DNA from: Pseudomonadota bacterium
GTDB taxonomy: Bacteria > Desulfobacterota > Syntrophobacteria > Syntrophobacterales > Syntrophobacteraceae
Length of the DNA: 12,309 bases
NCBI GenBank assembly: GCA_023442755.1
Contig: JAEZXS010000233.1
Span: 1-12,309, forward strand
Direction: 5' to 3'
The notes beneath the pieces were generated by a model that was given only the letters and a program-made list of their open reading frames with translations, was not told the origin of the DNA and searched no databases. Position 1 is the stretch's first letter, and every line of letters begins with the position of its first letter. Positions 1 through 6,535 of this stretch are shown piece after piece. The translations under genes and the position numbers were made by a program.

Positions 1-2
1 CC

Positions 3-71
3 GCTATTTACAAATGGTTTTCGGTAAAGGTCGAACGTGAAACCGCTCTAACCGGGAAGGGTCGAATCTGA
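3..71 (+). CDS. C-terminal end of upstream gene, possibly RND heavy-metal efflux permease (partial)
   Basis: One frame is open from the left edge to a TGA at 69-71, giving 22 residues beginning AIYKWFSVKVERE. This stop shares its A with the ATG of the next gene (TGATG), as is common for coupled genes in one operon. The 'PAIY' type ending resembles the final transmembrane helix and cytoplasmic tail of CzcA/CusA-type RND pumps. A PII-like gene directly downstream fits that reading, because PII-like proteins of the 'new group' are known to sit beside such pumps. Only a short tail is visible, so the family assignment is inference. Confidence 0.35.
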   Translation, partial: AIYKWFSVKVERETALTGKGRI

Positions 72-412
72 TGAAAGAGATCAAAGCGTATATCAAACCG
101 CACAGGCTGACCGAAGTTGCAATGAACCTGCAGCGGATCGAAGGCCTTACGGGTGTGAGCGTATCGGACATTCGCGGGTTCGGCAGGTCGCGGGCAAGGA
201 ACGCCCCGGATAAATTCACGGAGGATTCGATAGACTTCATTCCTCGCATTAAGCTGGAAATCGTCTGCAGGGACGACCTGGTCGACCTGATCGTCTCGAC
301 GATCGAGAAGGCTGCCCACACCGGCCTTCGGGGGGATGGAAAGATCTATGTCTCCGATGTCGAAGCGGCCGTTCGCATCAGCACGGGAGAGCGCGGGGAC
401 CGCGCGATATGA
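71..412 (+). CDS. P-II-like signalling protein (divergent, PII-NG type)
   Basis: The 113-residue product has the full length of a PII (GlnB/GlnK) trimer subunit. It shows the N-terminal strand (KEIKAYIKPHRL), the GFGRSRA segment leading into the T-loop (about residues 36-54), the IKLEIV strand (60-65) and the B-loop TGLRGDGKIYV followed by a GERGDRAI end. The B-loop suggests that ATP/ADP binding is kept. The T-loop is unlike GlnB: the segment RNAPDKFTEDSIDF has no tyrosine equivalent to Tyr51, so classical uridylylation by GlnD is not expected. Such PII-like proteins form a known group linked to heavy-metal efflux pumps rather than to ammonium transport. The start ATG overlaps the stop of the upstream frame (TGATG at 69-73), so translation is probably coupled. 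The family is secure; the effector and partner are unknown. Confidence 0.88.
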   Translation: MKEIKAYIKPHRLTEVAMNLQRIEGLTGVSVSDIRGFGRSRARNAPDKFTEDSIDFIPRIKLEIVCRDDLVDLIVSTIEKAAHTGLRGDGKIYVSDVEAAVRISTGERGDRAI

Positions 413-461
413 GGTTTTGAGAAACGCAGGAGTTTGCTGGGATAAAGATCGGAGATCATTT

Positions 462-752
462 ATGAATTACTCAACGAGAAGATGCTGTAAGCTCTTTTTC
501 TGTCTGTATGCCATGCTTGCCTGTCTGCACGCCTTTTATCCGGATAATACGTACGCAAAAGGCGGCGGGCCGACTTTTGACGGCAACATGCCCGGCGCCG
601 GCGCCTTAAAAGTGCCGGTTTACGAGGGCGGAGCCAAAAACGGGTCACGTTCCGCCCCCGGCAGTACCTCGTCACCGGGAAAGTCTGAAATCGAGCTGAA
701 AAATCGGAAGGGTGATAACGGCACCCGAAATACAGGGCTGACTGACCAGTAG
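462..752 (+). CDS. Small exported protein of unknown function
   Basis: The 96-residue product is not recognised. The ATG at 462 was chosen because GGAG (451-454) lies at good spacing before it; an in-frame start at 336 would overlap the PII-like gene and has no such site. The N-terminus carries two arginines followed by a hydrophobic segment (about residues 10-24). A possible signal peptidase site follows Thr-Tyr-Ala near residue 32. The mature part is about 64 residues, rich in Gly, Ser, Pro, Asn and Lys, without cysteine or a recognisable fold, so it may be disordered. It follows the PII-like gene by 49 nt in the same direction and ends before a strong hairpin, so it may be the last gene of that transcription unit. 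A role in the metal-efflux system would be guesswork. Confidence 0.6.
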   Translation: MNYSTRRCCKLFFCLYAMLACLHAFYPDNTYAKGGGPTFDGNMPGAGALKVPVYEGGAKNGSRSAPGSTSSPGKSEIELKNRKGDNGTRNTGLTDQ

Positions 753-765
753 ATATCGACCCACG

Positions 766-794
766 GAAGGGCCGCTGCCGGAAAGCGGCCCTTC
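766..794. terminator. Hairpin terminator between convergent genes
   Basis: A perfect 11-bp inverted repeat (GAAGGGCCGCT at 766-776 and its complement at 784-794) encloses a 7-nt loop. It lies between the plus-strand small gene ending at 752 and the minus-strand cache gene ending at 816, so it could serve both. Neither side has a real T-tract, so it may need Rho or act as a 3'-end stabiliser. Confidence 0.65.
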
Positions 795-815
795 TCCAGG
801 CAGTGCCGGGTCGCT

Positions 816-1208
816 TTAACTCTTGTAGATTGCGCTCACTATGATCAGATCGTCGACTTTTTCGCAGTAGGCTATCTTGGGGAGCCATTTTTTGGTCACG
901 GGATGGTACCACTTGTACTCCACCCAGCCCTTGCCGTCGCGGTTGGCCGTATCCACGATCTCCTTGATAAACTTCTTCCCGTCGGAATCCATCAGGTCGA
1001 TGAATTCCTCGCCGACGAACTTCTCGTTGATCCCATGGGCCAGCATGGTGCCGCCGGAACTGAGCACGTAGATGTACATCTCATCCTGGGTGAACATTCC
1101 GTTCGGGTTGGTGAATTCAGCCAGTGCAATTCTCTTTCCTGACGCCTTGTAAAAGGATTTCGCGTTGTTTACCCATTCCCTCGCTTCATCTTTTGTCCTT
1201 GGACTCAT
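816..1208 (-). CDS. Single-cache-domain sensory protein, stand-alone
   Basis: The 130-residue product consists almost entirely of one small-molecule sensing cache fold (sCache type). It has an N-terminal helix (EAREWVNNAKSFYKASG), a strand region with NGMFTQDEMYIYVLSSGGTMLAHG, an FVGEEFIDLMDSDGKKFIKEIV helix, and a closing GWVEYKWYHPVTKKWLPKIAYCEKV...IIVSAIYKS sheet. In many bacteria this domain is the extracytoplasmic sensor of chemoreceptors or kinases. Here it stands alone, with no signal peptide, transmembrane segment or output domain. The start at 1208 is fixed by a strong AAGGAGG site seven bases upstream. An upstream in-frame extension to a GTG at 1445 would add a hydrophobic stretch but has no ribosome site and overlaps a hairpin. 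It probably acts as a soluble cytoplasmic ligand-binding protein; ligand and partner are unknown. The three-PAS kinase gene just upstream on the same strand is a possible partner. Confidence 0.8.
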   Translation of the reverse strand: MSPRTKDEAREWVNNAKSFYKASGKRIALAEFTNPNGMFTQDEMYIYVLSSGGTMLAHGINEKFVGEEFIDLMDSDGKKFIKEIVDTANRDGKGWVEYKWYHPVTKKWLPKIAYCEKVDDLIIVSAIYKS

Positions 1209-1546
1209 GGCTGTCCTCCTTGTGGTTGGAGACAATGCAGGGCAGACGCGTCGCAAATCCTGAAAACAGGCCTGCCATTCCCTCGAAAACCAGCCGAAAG
1301 GTTTGATCCACGCCCCCGTGAGGGGGAGGCCCGCAGCGAGCACGCGGAAGAGCACGAACGCACAGACGAGGCAACGAAAACCCGATGGGAATGGGCGTTT
1401 GAAAAAGTGACCGGAGAAGGTTCTTGAAAGAATCGAGGACCACACGAGGGTGTGGAAGTGATTTTCAACGTTTCAATTTTAGACAGGGATATAGCTGCTG
1501 TCAATATGGGGGACAGGGGGGAGCGAGGCGGCCGTGGCCGCTCTCG
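1209..1546. other. Gene-free leader region upstream of the cache gene
   Basis: These 338 bases lie between the kinase gene and the cache gene, both on the minus strand. They hold a good minus-strand promoter (1476-1504) and then about 260 transcribed bases before the cache start. Within the leader are two small perfect hairpins: CCACAC/GTGTGG with a four-base loop (1440-1455) and CCCCC/GGGGG with a four-base loop (1313-1326). Several frames are open here on the minus strand, but none has a ribosome binding site or a recognisable product. I could not match the leader to a known riboswitch class by eye. Confidence 0.5.
1476..1504 (-). promoter_or_regulatory. Sigma-70-type promoter for the cache gene
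   Basis: Read on the minus strand there is a perfect -35 hexamer TTGACA (complement of 1499-1504), a 17-base spacer and a -10 hexamer TAAAAT (complement of 1476-1481), five of six to consensus. Transcription would start near 1469 and give a 5' leader of about 260 bases before the cache gene at 1208. This is the best promoter match I found in the window. Confidence 0.6.
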
Positions 1547-1548
1547 CT
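1522..1548 (-). terminator. Hairpin at the 3' end of the kinase gene
   Basis: A 12-base arm (1522-1533) pairs with 1536-1548 apart from one bulged base, and the hairpin overlaps the kinase stop codon. On the minus strand it is followed by C-rich sequence rather than a T-run, so it is either a weak or Rho-assisted terminator or an mRNA 3' stabiliser. The cache promoter lies just beyond, which would make the two genes separate units. Confidence 0.4.
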
Positions 1549-3412
1549 AGAGTTCCCGGGACTCCGCCCTGTCGTGGTCTTCCGCTCCGAAGGACTTGAG
1601 AAGAGCAGCAGAGAAGAGGATGCCCCCGTCTTCATGCTTGAAGGAGAGAAGCCCTCCCATGTCACGCAGAAGCCGGAAACAGATGGGTGTCGAAACGGCC
1701 TTTTCGTCTTCCATGAACGGCAGGAAAACGTGTTCGGGGTCCCGGATCGAAGCGGAGCCGACCGGCGTTTTGACATACGCGTGCACACTCTGCTCAGTCT
1801 CGTGGGACCCGATTGTGATTCTTCCGCCCTTCTGCATCACCTTCATGGAATTCCTGATTACGTTGATGAAAACCTGGATCAGGATGCCGGCATCCACGTA
1901 AGCTGGGGACAGCGTGGAGGCAAGCAGAAGTTCGGTGACGACACCTTTTTCGTCCATTTCTCCGGAGAGGAGCTCAAGGCTTTCGAGAATGATGTCGTTC
2001 AAGGAGCATTCCTGCGGACGCATGTCCACCGGCTTGAGATAATTGGTTATCCGGTCGAGCATTTTTTCCAGCCGCCCCGACTGGTTTAGAATGATTTCTA
2101 TCTCGGTGCCGCTCGGGCATTTTTCCTTGAGGCGCTTCGAGAACCCGCCGATGGACATGATCGGGTTCCTGATCTCGTGGGCCAGTTCCGCGGAAATAGC
2201 CCCGAGCGTCTTCAGCTTTTCCCGGTGCAGGAGCGCCCTGTTCGCCTCCTGGAGTTCTTGCACTTTCTCTATCACCATTTCCTCGAGCCGATCGCGGTAG
2301 GCCTCGAGTTCCTTCTCTACCCGTTTCCTTTCTGAAATGTCCCGAATCACTGCGACAAAGCCGAGAACGGACCCGTCCGGGTCTCTCACGGCGGAGAACG
2401 TCTCTTCGACGGGGAAGACTGTTCCGTCCTTCTTCCTGAGCCTCCATTCCGTCCTGATCGATCCCTTTTCTTCGGCCGTGAGACATGCCTTGGCCGCAAA
2501 ATCGTTAAAGGACTGTTCGGAAGGGTGGATTATGGTGGTCGAGCGCCCGACGACGTCTTTCCAGCCGAAACCGAACAGGTTGAGGAAGGCCCGGTTGTAG
2601 GAGATGATGTTCCTGTCCCGGTCTACCAGCAGTATGGCGTCGGAAGAGCTTTCGACCAGCGCCCGGTATTTCTGCTCGGACTGCCTGAGCGCTTCCTCCG
2701 CTTTTTTCCTGTGGGTGATGTCCATCCCGTAGATATTGATGTCGTCGGCGTTGGTGATCGGGGTGAGCACGAGCAGGTAGACATTCTTTCCGCAATCGAT
2801 TTCGATCTCTTTGTGCAAGCCGGAGGAGAAAGCCTCGGTGACCACCTCCAGCAAGGGAGAGGGCAGGTCCTGTCCCACTTTGCGGTCCCAGAACTCGAGC
2901 AGTCTCCGGCTGCTCTCGTTCGCATAAAGGAGCCGCCCGTCCCTCGAAACACGCAGGATCGGTTCGGGGCTCTCCTCCGGAAACCGTGCAATCTGCCTGA
3001 GTTCATCCACCACCCTCTTATGTTCGGAAATGTCCCTCAGAATCCCGGAAAAAAGCCTGGTGTTCCCGAACCGCACCTCGCTCACCGCGATGTAGAGAGG
3101 GAACGTGCTCCCGTCTTTTCGTTTACCGGAAACCTCCCTGCCGATTCCGATTATCTTGGCGTTTCCCGTTCGGAGATAATTTTCCAGGTAGGTATCGTGG
3201 TTTTCGTGGTAGGGCGAGGGCATGAGAATATTGACGTTTTTGCCGAGGACTTCATCGGCCGAATAGCCGAAAATTCGTTCAGCAGCTTTGTTGAAGGTCT
3301 GTATAATAGCTTTTTCGTTTATGGTGACCATGCCGTCCACGGTTGTATCGAGGATGGCCCTGAGCCTTGCGGCGTTTTCCTGAAAATCCGGATGACGGTT
3401 GTTATTCTCCAT
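1547..3412 (-). CDS. Three-PAS sensor histidine kinase with degenerate ATP-binding domain
   Basis: The 621-residue product has no transmembrane segment, so it is a cytoplasmic sensor. Domains in order are PAS1 (about 15-133), PAS2 (about 145-235), PAS3 (about 245-365), a coiled coil (365-400), a HisKA dimerisation domain with the H-box SAELAHEIRNP (His412), and a HATPase-like domain (about 500-605). PAS1 strongly resembles the FixL/DosP haem PAS: His72 in ENHDTYL aligns with the proximal haem ligand and Arg92 in IIGIGREV with the FixL distal arginine. The N-box is kept (N517, N521), but the G1 DxGxG motif is replaced by a segment reading KTPVGSAS, and the glycine-rich G2 motif by KAVSTPICF. 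ATP binding may therefore be impaired. No response regulator gene is in the window. The start has a GAGGAG site upstream. The sensor kinase family is certain; haem binding and loss of activity are inference. Confidence 0.9.
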   Translation of the reverse strand: MENNNRHPDFQENAARLRAILDTTVDGMVTINEKAIIQTFNKAAERIFGYSADEVLGKNVNILMPSPYHENHDTYLENYLRTGNAKIIGIGREVSGKRKDGSTFPLYIAVSEVRFGNTRLFSGILRDISEHKRVVDELRQIARFPEESPEPILRVSRDGRLLYANESSRRLLEFWDRKVGQDLPSPLLEVVTEAFSSGLHKEIEIDCGKNVYLLVLTPITNADDINIYGMDITHRKKAEEALRQSEQKYRALVESSSDAILLVDRDRNIISYNRAFLNLFGFGWKDVVGRSTTIIHPSEQSFNDFAAKACLTAEEKGSIRTEWRLRKKDGTVFPVEETFSAVRDPDGSVLGFVAVIRDISERKRVEKELEAYRDRLEEMVIEKVQELQEANRALLHREKLKTLGAISAELAHEIRNPIMSIGGFSKRLKEKCPSGTEIEIILNQSGRLEKMLDRITNYLKPVDMRPQECSLNDIILESLELLSGEMDEKGVVTELLLASTLSPAYVDAGILIQVFINVIRNSMKVMQKGGRITIGSHETEQSVHAYVKTPVGSASIRDPEHVFLPFMEDEKAVSTPICFRLLRDMGGLLSFKHEDGGILFSAALLKSFGAEDHDRAESREL

Positions 3413-3445
3413 GTCGGATAAACTCCTCTATGACAGAGCAGGCAG

Positions 3446-3491
3446 CAATCCTGCCGGGCGGACTGCGGCTGCTATTTTTCTTGCAGGATTG
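3446..3491. promoter_or_regulatory. Inverted repeat and minus-strand -10 element in divergent control region
   Basis: A perfect 9-bp inverted repeat (CAATCCTGC at 3446-3454, complement at 3483-3491) lies between the divergent kinase and DJ-1/PfpI genes. On the minus strand a perfect TATAAT (complement of 3496-3501) sits just upstream of it, with only a weak -35 (AAGACA at short spacing). The kinase transcript would then carry the repeat as a leader hairpin. On the plus strand TTGAGT (3512-3517) and CATAAT (3533-3538), 15 bases apart, are a weak candidate promoter for the gene at 3581. Confidence 0.3.
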
Positions 3492-3580
3492 TTTAATTAT
3501 AACCACGTGTGTTGAGTGTCTTCTGTCGAAGGCATAATTTTTTCGGCTCCATATTCCATCGGTATGTACAGGGAGGGATC

Positions 3581-4279
3581 ATGCAGGATCGAAAATTGGA
3601 GGTTGGTATGTTGCTGTTCGAAGGGCTGGCGCAGCTCGACCTGACCGGACCGTTCGAAGTTTTCAGCCGCCTTCCCGATACGAACGTGCGCCTGGTTGCA
3701 AAAGAAATGGCGCCGGTTGGAAGTGACGGCGGGTTGATCATTTCCCCGGGGAATACCATCTTCGACTGTCCCGAACTGGATGTGCTCATGGTCCCCGGAG
3801 GCGCCGGGATCGGAAAGCTGATGGAAGACGAATCCGTCCTGACTTTTGTCGCAGATCAGGGAAAACAGGCGCGCTATGTCACCTCCGTCTGTACGGGGGC
3901 GCTGGTCCTCGGAGCGGCCGGACTTCTCGCAGGCTACAAAGCGGCAACGCACTGGCTGTCCATGGACCTGCTGCCGATACTGGGCGCTCAGCCGGTCAGA
4001 CGGCGCGTCGTGATCGACCGGAACCGGATTACGTGCGGCGGCGTCACCGCAGGTATCGACTGTGCCTTGGTCATTGCCGCCGAAATTTTCGGGGAGGCCG
4101 CAGCGAAAGAGATCCAGCTGATGATGGAATACGACCCGCTTCCGCCGTTCCGGTCCGGATCACCCGATACGGCAGATCCGGAACTCGTGGAAAAGGTGAG
4201 GACCGGGCGGGCCGCCATGCAGAAGAAGCGGGAGGCGCTTGTCAGGCGCGCTGCCGCACGGCTCCGGCTGGATGAGTAG
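3581..4279 (+). CDS. DJ-1/PfpI family protein, isonitrile hydratase-like
   Basis: The 232-residue product belongs to the DJ-1/PfpI (class I glutamine amidotransferase-like) superfamily. Visible marks are EGLAQLDLTGPFEVF near the N-terminus, VLMVPGGAG (about 68-76), and the nucleophile elbow TSVCTGALVLGAAGLL with Cys104, followed by KAATHW. Asp20 and Cys104 are 84 residues apart, matching the Asp17/Cys101 pair of Pseudomonas isonitrile (isocyanide) hydratase, which converts isonitriles to N-substituted formamides. Thr105 after the cysteine is also as in that enzyme. The ATG at 3581 follows GGGAGGG (3571-3577); a start at 3509 is in frame but has no site. It is followed after 188 bases by an Old Yellow Enzyme gene in the same direction, and both suit detoxification of reactive small molecules. 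The substrate is not proven; related proteins include glyoxalase-type enzymes and AraC-type regulator domains, but no DNA-binding domain is present here. Confidence 0.85.
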   Translation: MQDRKLEVGMLLFEGLAQLDLTGPFEVFSRLPDTNVRLVAKEMAPVGSDGGLIISPGNTIFDCPELDVLMVPGGAGIGKLMEDESVLTFVADQGKQARYVTSVCTGALVLGAAGLLAGYKAATHWLSMDLLPILGAQPVRRRVVIDRNRITCGGVTAGIDCALVIAAEIFGEAAAKEIQLMMEYDPLPPFRSGSPDTADPELVEKVRTGRAAMQKKREALVRRAAARLRLDE

Positions 4280-4302
4280 AAGGGGTCTGACGGTGCGCTA
4301 GC

Positions 4303-4352
4303 CGGGAAGAGATTTACTGAAAAATCGGCCGGGGTATTGTGCATTCTTCCCG
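4303..4352. other. Widely spaced inverted repeat after the DJ-1/PfpI gene
   Basis: CGGGAAGA (4303-4310) and its exact complement (4345-4352) enclose 34 bases. It lies 24 bases past the DJ-1/PfpI stop and 116 bases before the next start. It may be a weak transcript-end structure. There is no T-run, so I do not call it a terminator. Confidence 0.25.
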
Positions 4353-4467
4353 TGGTCCTTGATTTCTTCCATAAGGTTTCCTAAATTGCAATGATTCTTG
4401 ATAAATAGAAAGCAGGGAATTTAACGGGGCACAACATTCGTGCTGATCATCAGGTGAGGACATCATC

Positions 4468-5535
4468 ATGAGCGTACTCTTTTCGACGTTTCGTCTCCGG
4501 GAAATCGAATTCAAAAACCGCATATTCGTCTCGCCTATGTGCCAATACTCCAGCCAGGACGGCTTGCCTACCGACTGGCACATGGTTCACCTCGGGAGCC
4601 GGGCTGTAGGAGGATCCGCCCTGGTTATGGTCGAAGCAACCGCCATATCCCCCGAAGGGCGCATATCTCCCTGGGATTCCGGGCTGTGGTCTGTTCGTCA
4701 TGCCAATGCTTTCCAGCGCATAACCGATTTTATCAAGAGCCAGGGAGCCGTTCCGGGCATCCAACTCGCCCATGCGGGGCGCAAGGCGTCCGTGGATGTG
4801 CCCTGGCGCGGCGACCGTCCCCTGGGTGAGGACGAAGGAGGCTGGCAGCCGATCGCTCCGAGTCCAATCCCCTTCGGTGAGGGTTCCCCCGTCCCCCGGG
4901 AAATGAGCGGCGCCGATATGGCGGATGTGGTCTCGCAATTTGCGGCCGCCGCCGGACGGAGCCTGGAAGCCGGGTTCGAGGTGCTGGAAATCCACATGGC
5001 CCACGGATATCTTCTGCATGAGTTCCTGTCTCCGCTGTCGAACCTGCGTACCGACGAATATGGAGGCTCCTTCGAAAACCGCATCCGTCTTCCACTCATG
5101 GTGGCGAAAGCCGTGCGGGCTTTCTGGCCGCCGAGACTGCCCGTCTTTGTTCGCATTTCCTGTACGGATTGGGTCGAAGGGGGATGGGACCTGGCTCAGT
5201 CGATCGAGTTTGCCCGGAACCTGAAAGAACTCGGCGTCGATCTGATCGATTGCTCCAGCGGCGCACTGGTGCCGCATGCAAAAATCCCGGCCGGACCGGG
5301 ATTCCAGGTGCCCTTTGCTGAATCGGTCCGAAAAGGGGCGGATATTGCGACCGGCGCCGTCGGGTTTCTCACCCAGCCGTTCCAGGCCGAACAGATTGTT
5401 GCGACGGGACAGGCCGATGCCGTGCTGTTTGCCCGCGAGATGCTGCGCGATCCCTACTGGCCTCTTTCAGCGGCCCGGGCGCTCCACGCGGATATCACAT
5501 GGCCGGAACAGTACCAGCGCGCCAAAGTGCGCTAG
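4468..5535 (+). CDS. NADH:flavin oxidoreductase, Old Yellow Enzyme family (YqjM/XenA class)
   Basis: The 355-residue product is a full-length FMN-dependent TIM-barrel ene-reductase. It has the N-terminal SPMCQYS motif with Cys25 and Tyr27, equivalent to Cys26/Tyr28 of Bacillus YqjM, which tune the flavin and mark the thermophilic-like class. EIHMAHGYLLHEFLSP carries the substrate-binding pair His176/His179 and Tyr181. QLAHAGRKAS, NLRTDEYGGSFENR and FAREMLRDPYWP are also typical. The enzyme reduces activated C=C bonds, and relatives act on nitro compounds and quinones. The start at 4468 has a GAGGA site about nine bases upstream. Its TAG stop (5533-5535) interlocks with the stop of the convergent gene (5532-5534). 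With the preceding DJ-1/PfpI gene it may form a stress or detoxification pair; the 188-base gap could also hold its own promoter. The physiological substrate is unknown. Confidence 0.93.
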   Translation: MSVLFSTFRLREIEFKNRIFVSPMCQYSSQDGLPTDWHMVHLGSRAVGGSALVMVEATAISPEGRISPWDSGLWSVRHANAFQRITDFIKSQGAVPGIQLAHAGRKASVDVPWRGDRPLGEDEGGWQPIAPSPIPFGEGSPVPREMSGADMADVVSQFAAAAGRSLEAGFEVLEIHMAHGYLLHEFLSPLSNLRTDEYGGSFENRIRLPLMVAKAVRAFWPPRLPVFVRISCTDWVEGGWDLAQSIEFARNLKELGVDLIDCSSGALVPHAKIPAGPGFQVPFAESVRKGADIATGAVGFLTQPFQAEQIVATGQADAVLFAREMLRDPYWPLSAARALHADITWPEQYQRAKVR

Positions 5536-6272
5536 GCATTCTGCGGGCAGACGCGGAGGCATTCCGAGCAGGTATACATTGCGTGATCGTCGATGCCGGC
5601 GCAGTTCAGCAATGTCTCGAATCCGTACCTGTCCCGGATGTCCCACGATCCCAGGAGTTGTCCCAGCAAGGGATTGATTGCCGACCTCCGGAGGCAGGCG
5701 TCGTGGTCGACCTTGCCTTCCCGGGAGATTGCCCTGACTGGACAGGCATCCTGGCAGCGGAAACAGTCGGGAGGGCAGGGGGTCCCGCTTCGGCTTTCGG
5801 TTTCGGGCAACGGGGCAGCCGTTGCTATCCCGCCAAGGAGCAATCTCGTCCCGAAGGGAAAATTTCCGACCAGGCCGCTTCTCGTGATCTTCCCGATTCC
5901 GCATTGCTGTGCCGCATGGGCCAGGGACAGCAGTCCGTAGAATTTTTTCTCCTCCACCTTCCAGGGGAAGCAGGAGTAGATCGGAGCCGTTTTGTAGCCG
6001 CGCTCCTCGATCAGTCCGCACAGCTGATTGGAAACCGTGTCCAGGTATCTGTATGTCACGTTGCAGAAACGCCAGTAGAGCAGGTCGAAATTGGCTGCGG
6101 CCTGCACGATGCCTTTCGGAACCGGAACGGCGTAGCAGAGTAGGGACTGCGCCTCTTTGACGATGCTTCGGGCTGTGAATTGGGCAGGTATCACCATCGG
6201 GGGATAAGGTTTTCCCGTTCCGAAAAGTGCAATCCCCCTCCTTTTCAGGAAATCACCGATTTTTTCCATCAT
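5532..6272 (-). CDS. Epoxyqueuosine reductase-like double 4Fe-4S protein
   Basis: The 246-residue product has an N-terminal part resembling the QueG/reductive-dehalogenase-like fold, without the usual full QueG length, and a C-terminal double-cluster ferredoxin region. Visible cysteines are C166, C170, C173 and C177 (CPPDCFRCQDACPV), C193, and C235, C238 and C242 (CSECLRVCP) at the extreme C-terminus. QueG proper reduces epoxyqueuosine in tRNA using cobalamin, but this short protein lacks the C-terminal HEAT part and is more likely a generic electron-transfer or reductase relative. The start was taken at the tandem ATGATG at 6272, which has a purine-rich GGGGGGAT eight bases upstream; an ATG at 6296 is in frame but has no such site. 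The gene converges on and just overlaps the Old Yellow Enzyme gene, and diverges from the solute-binding protein operon. Cofactor and substrate are unknown. Confidence 0.78.
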   Translation of the reverse strand: MMEKIGDFLKRRGIALFGTGKPYPPMVIPAQFTARSIVKEAQSLLCYAVPVPKGIVQAAANFDLLYWRFCNVTYRYLDTVSNQLCGLIEERGYKTAPIYSCFPWKVEEKKFYGLLSLAHAAQQCGIGKITRSGLVGNFPFGTRLLLGGIATAAPLPETESRSGTPCPPDCFRCQDACPVRAISREGKVDHDACLRRSAINPLLGQLLGSWDIRDRYGFETLLNCAGIDDHAMYTCSECLRVCPQNA

Positions 6273-6465
6273 GGCGGCATCCCCCCTGATTGTCATTGAA
6301 ATGACCAAGCTGAACGAATGGCTTTGTAACCGGAGATTCTCACACTGCCCGCCCGTGAGGAGTTGGCAGTGATTTCTTGGGGCTCCCGGCCGGGGCGCGG
6401 GCAACCTTTGCTTCAGATAGTCTCGCTTAGAGCACTGCGGGTTTTTCTCTCGGGCAAAAAGACGA

Positions 6466-6479
6466 AAGAATCGATTCTT
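6466..6479. promoter_or_regulatory. Perfect 14-base palindrome, candidate operator
   Basis: AAGAATCGATTCTT is its own reverse complement. One mismatched pair further out, CG on the left (6463-6464) matches CG on the right (6481-6482), making a 20-base near-perfect dyad. It lies in the divergent region about 190 bases upstream of the 4Fe-4S gene start and about 400 upstream of the solute-binding protein start. The size suits a dimeric repressor or activator site; the regulator is unknown. Confidence 0.4.
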
Positions 6480-6535
6480 ACGCGAACAAATCGCGGAAAA
6501 GCTGTAAATCCTGCATAGGAGCGGGATTCGGGACA

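Noticed and set aside
816..1445. Longer cache protein starting at GTG 1445 with a hydrophobic N-terminal part
   Set aside because: The start lies within a hairpin and has no ribosome site, whereas the ATG at 1208 has an AAGGAGG site at ideal distance.
2525..3421. 298-residue plus-strand frame opposite the kinase
   Set aside because: It mirrors the kinase gene, has no recognisable domain, and the minus-strand frame has unmistakable PAS domains.
5532..6272. True QueG (epoxyqueuosine reductase)
   Set aside because: The protein is much shorter than QueG, the cysteine layout differs, and the second cluster motif lies at the very C-terminus.
6360..6380. Sigma-54 promoter (TTGGCA element)
   Set aside because: The required GC is not at the correct distance from the GG. 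A similar GGGGCAC near 4436 also fails the spacing.
6273..6420. Riboswitch in the leader of the 4Fe-4S protein gene
   Set aside because: Only one 7-bp stem with a 15-base loop is clear, and I could not match conserved bases of cobalamin, Moco, c-di-GMP, TPP or fluoride classes.
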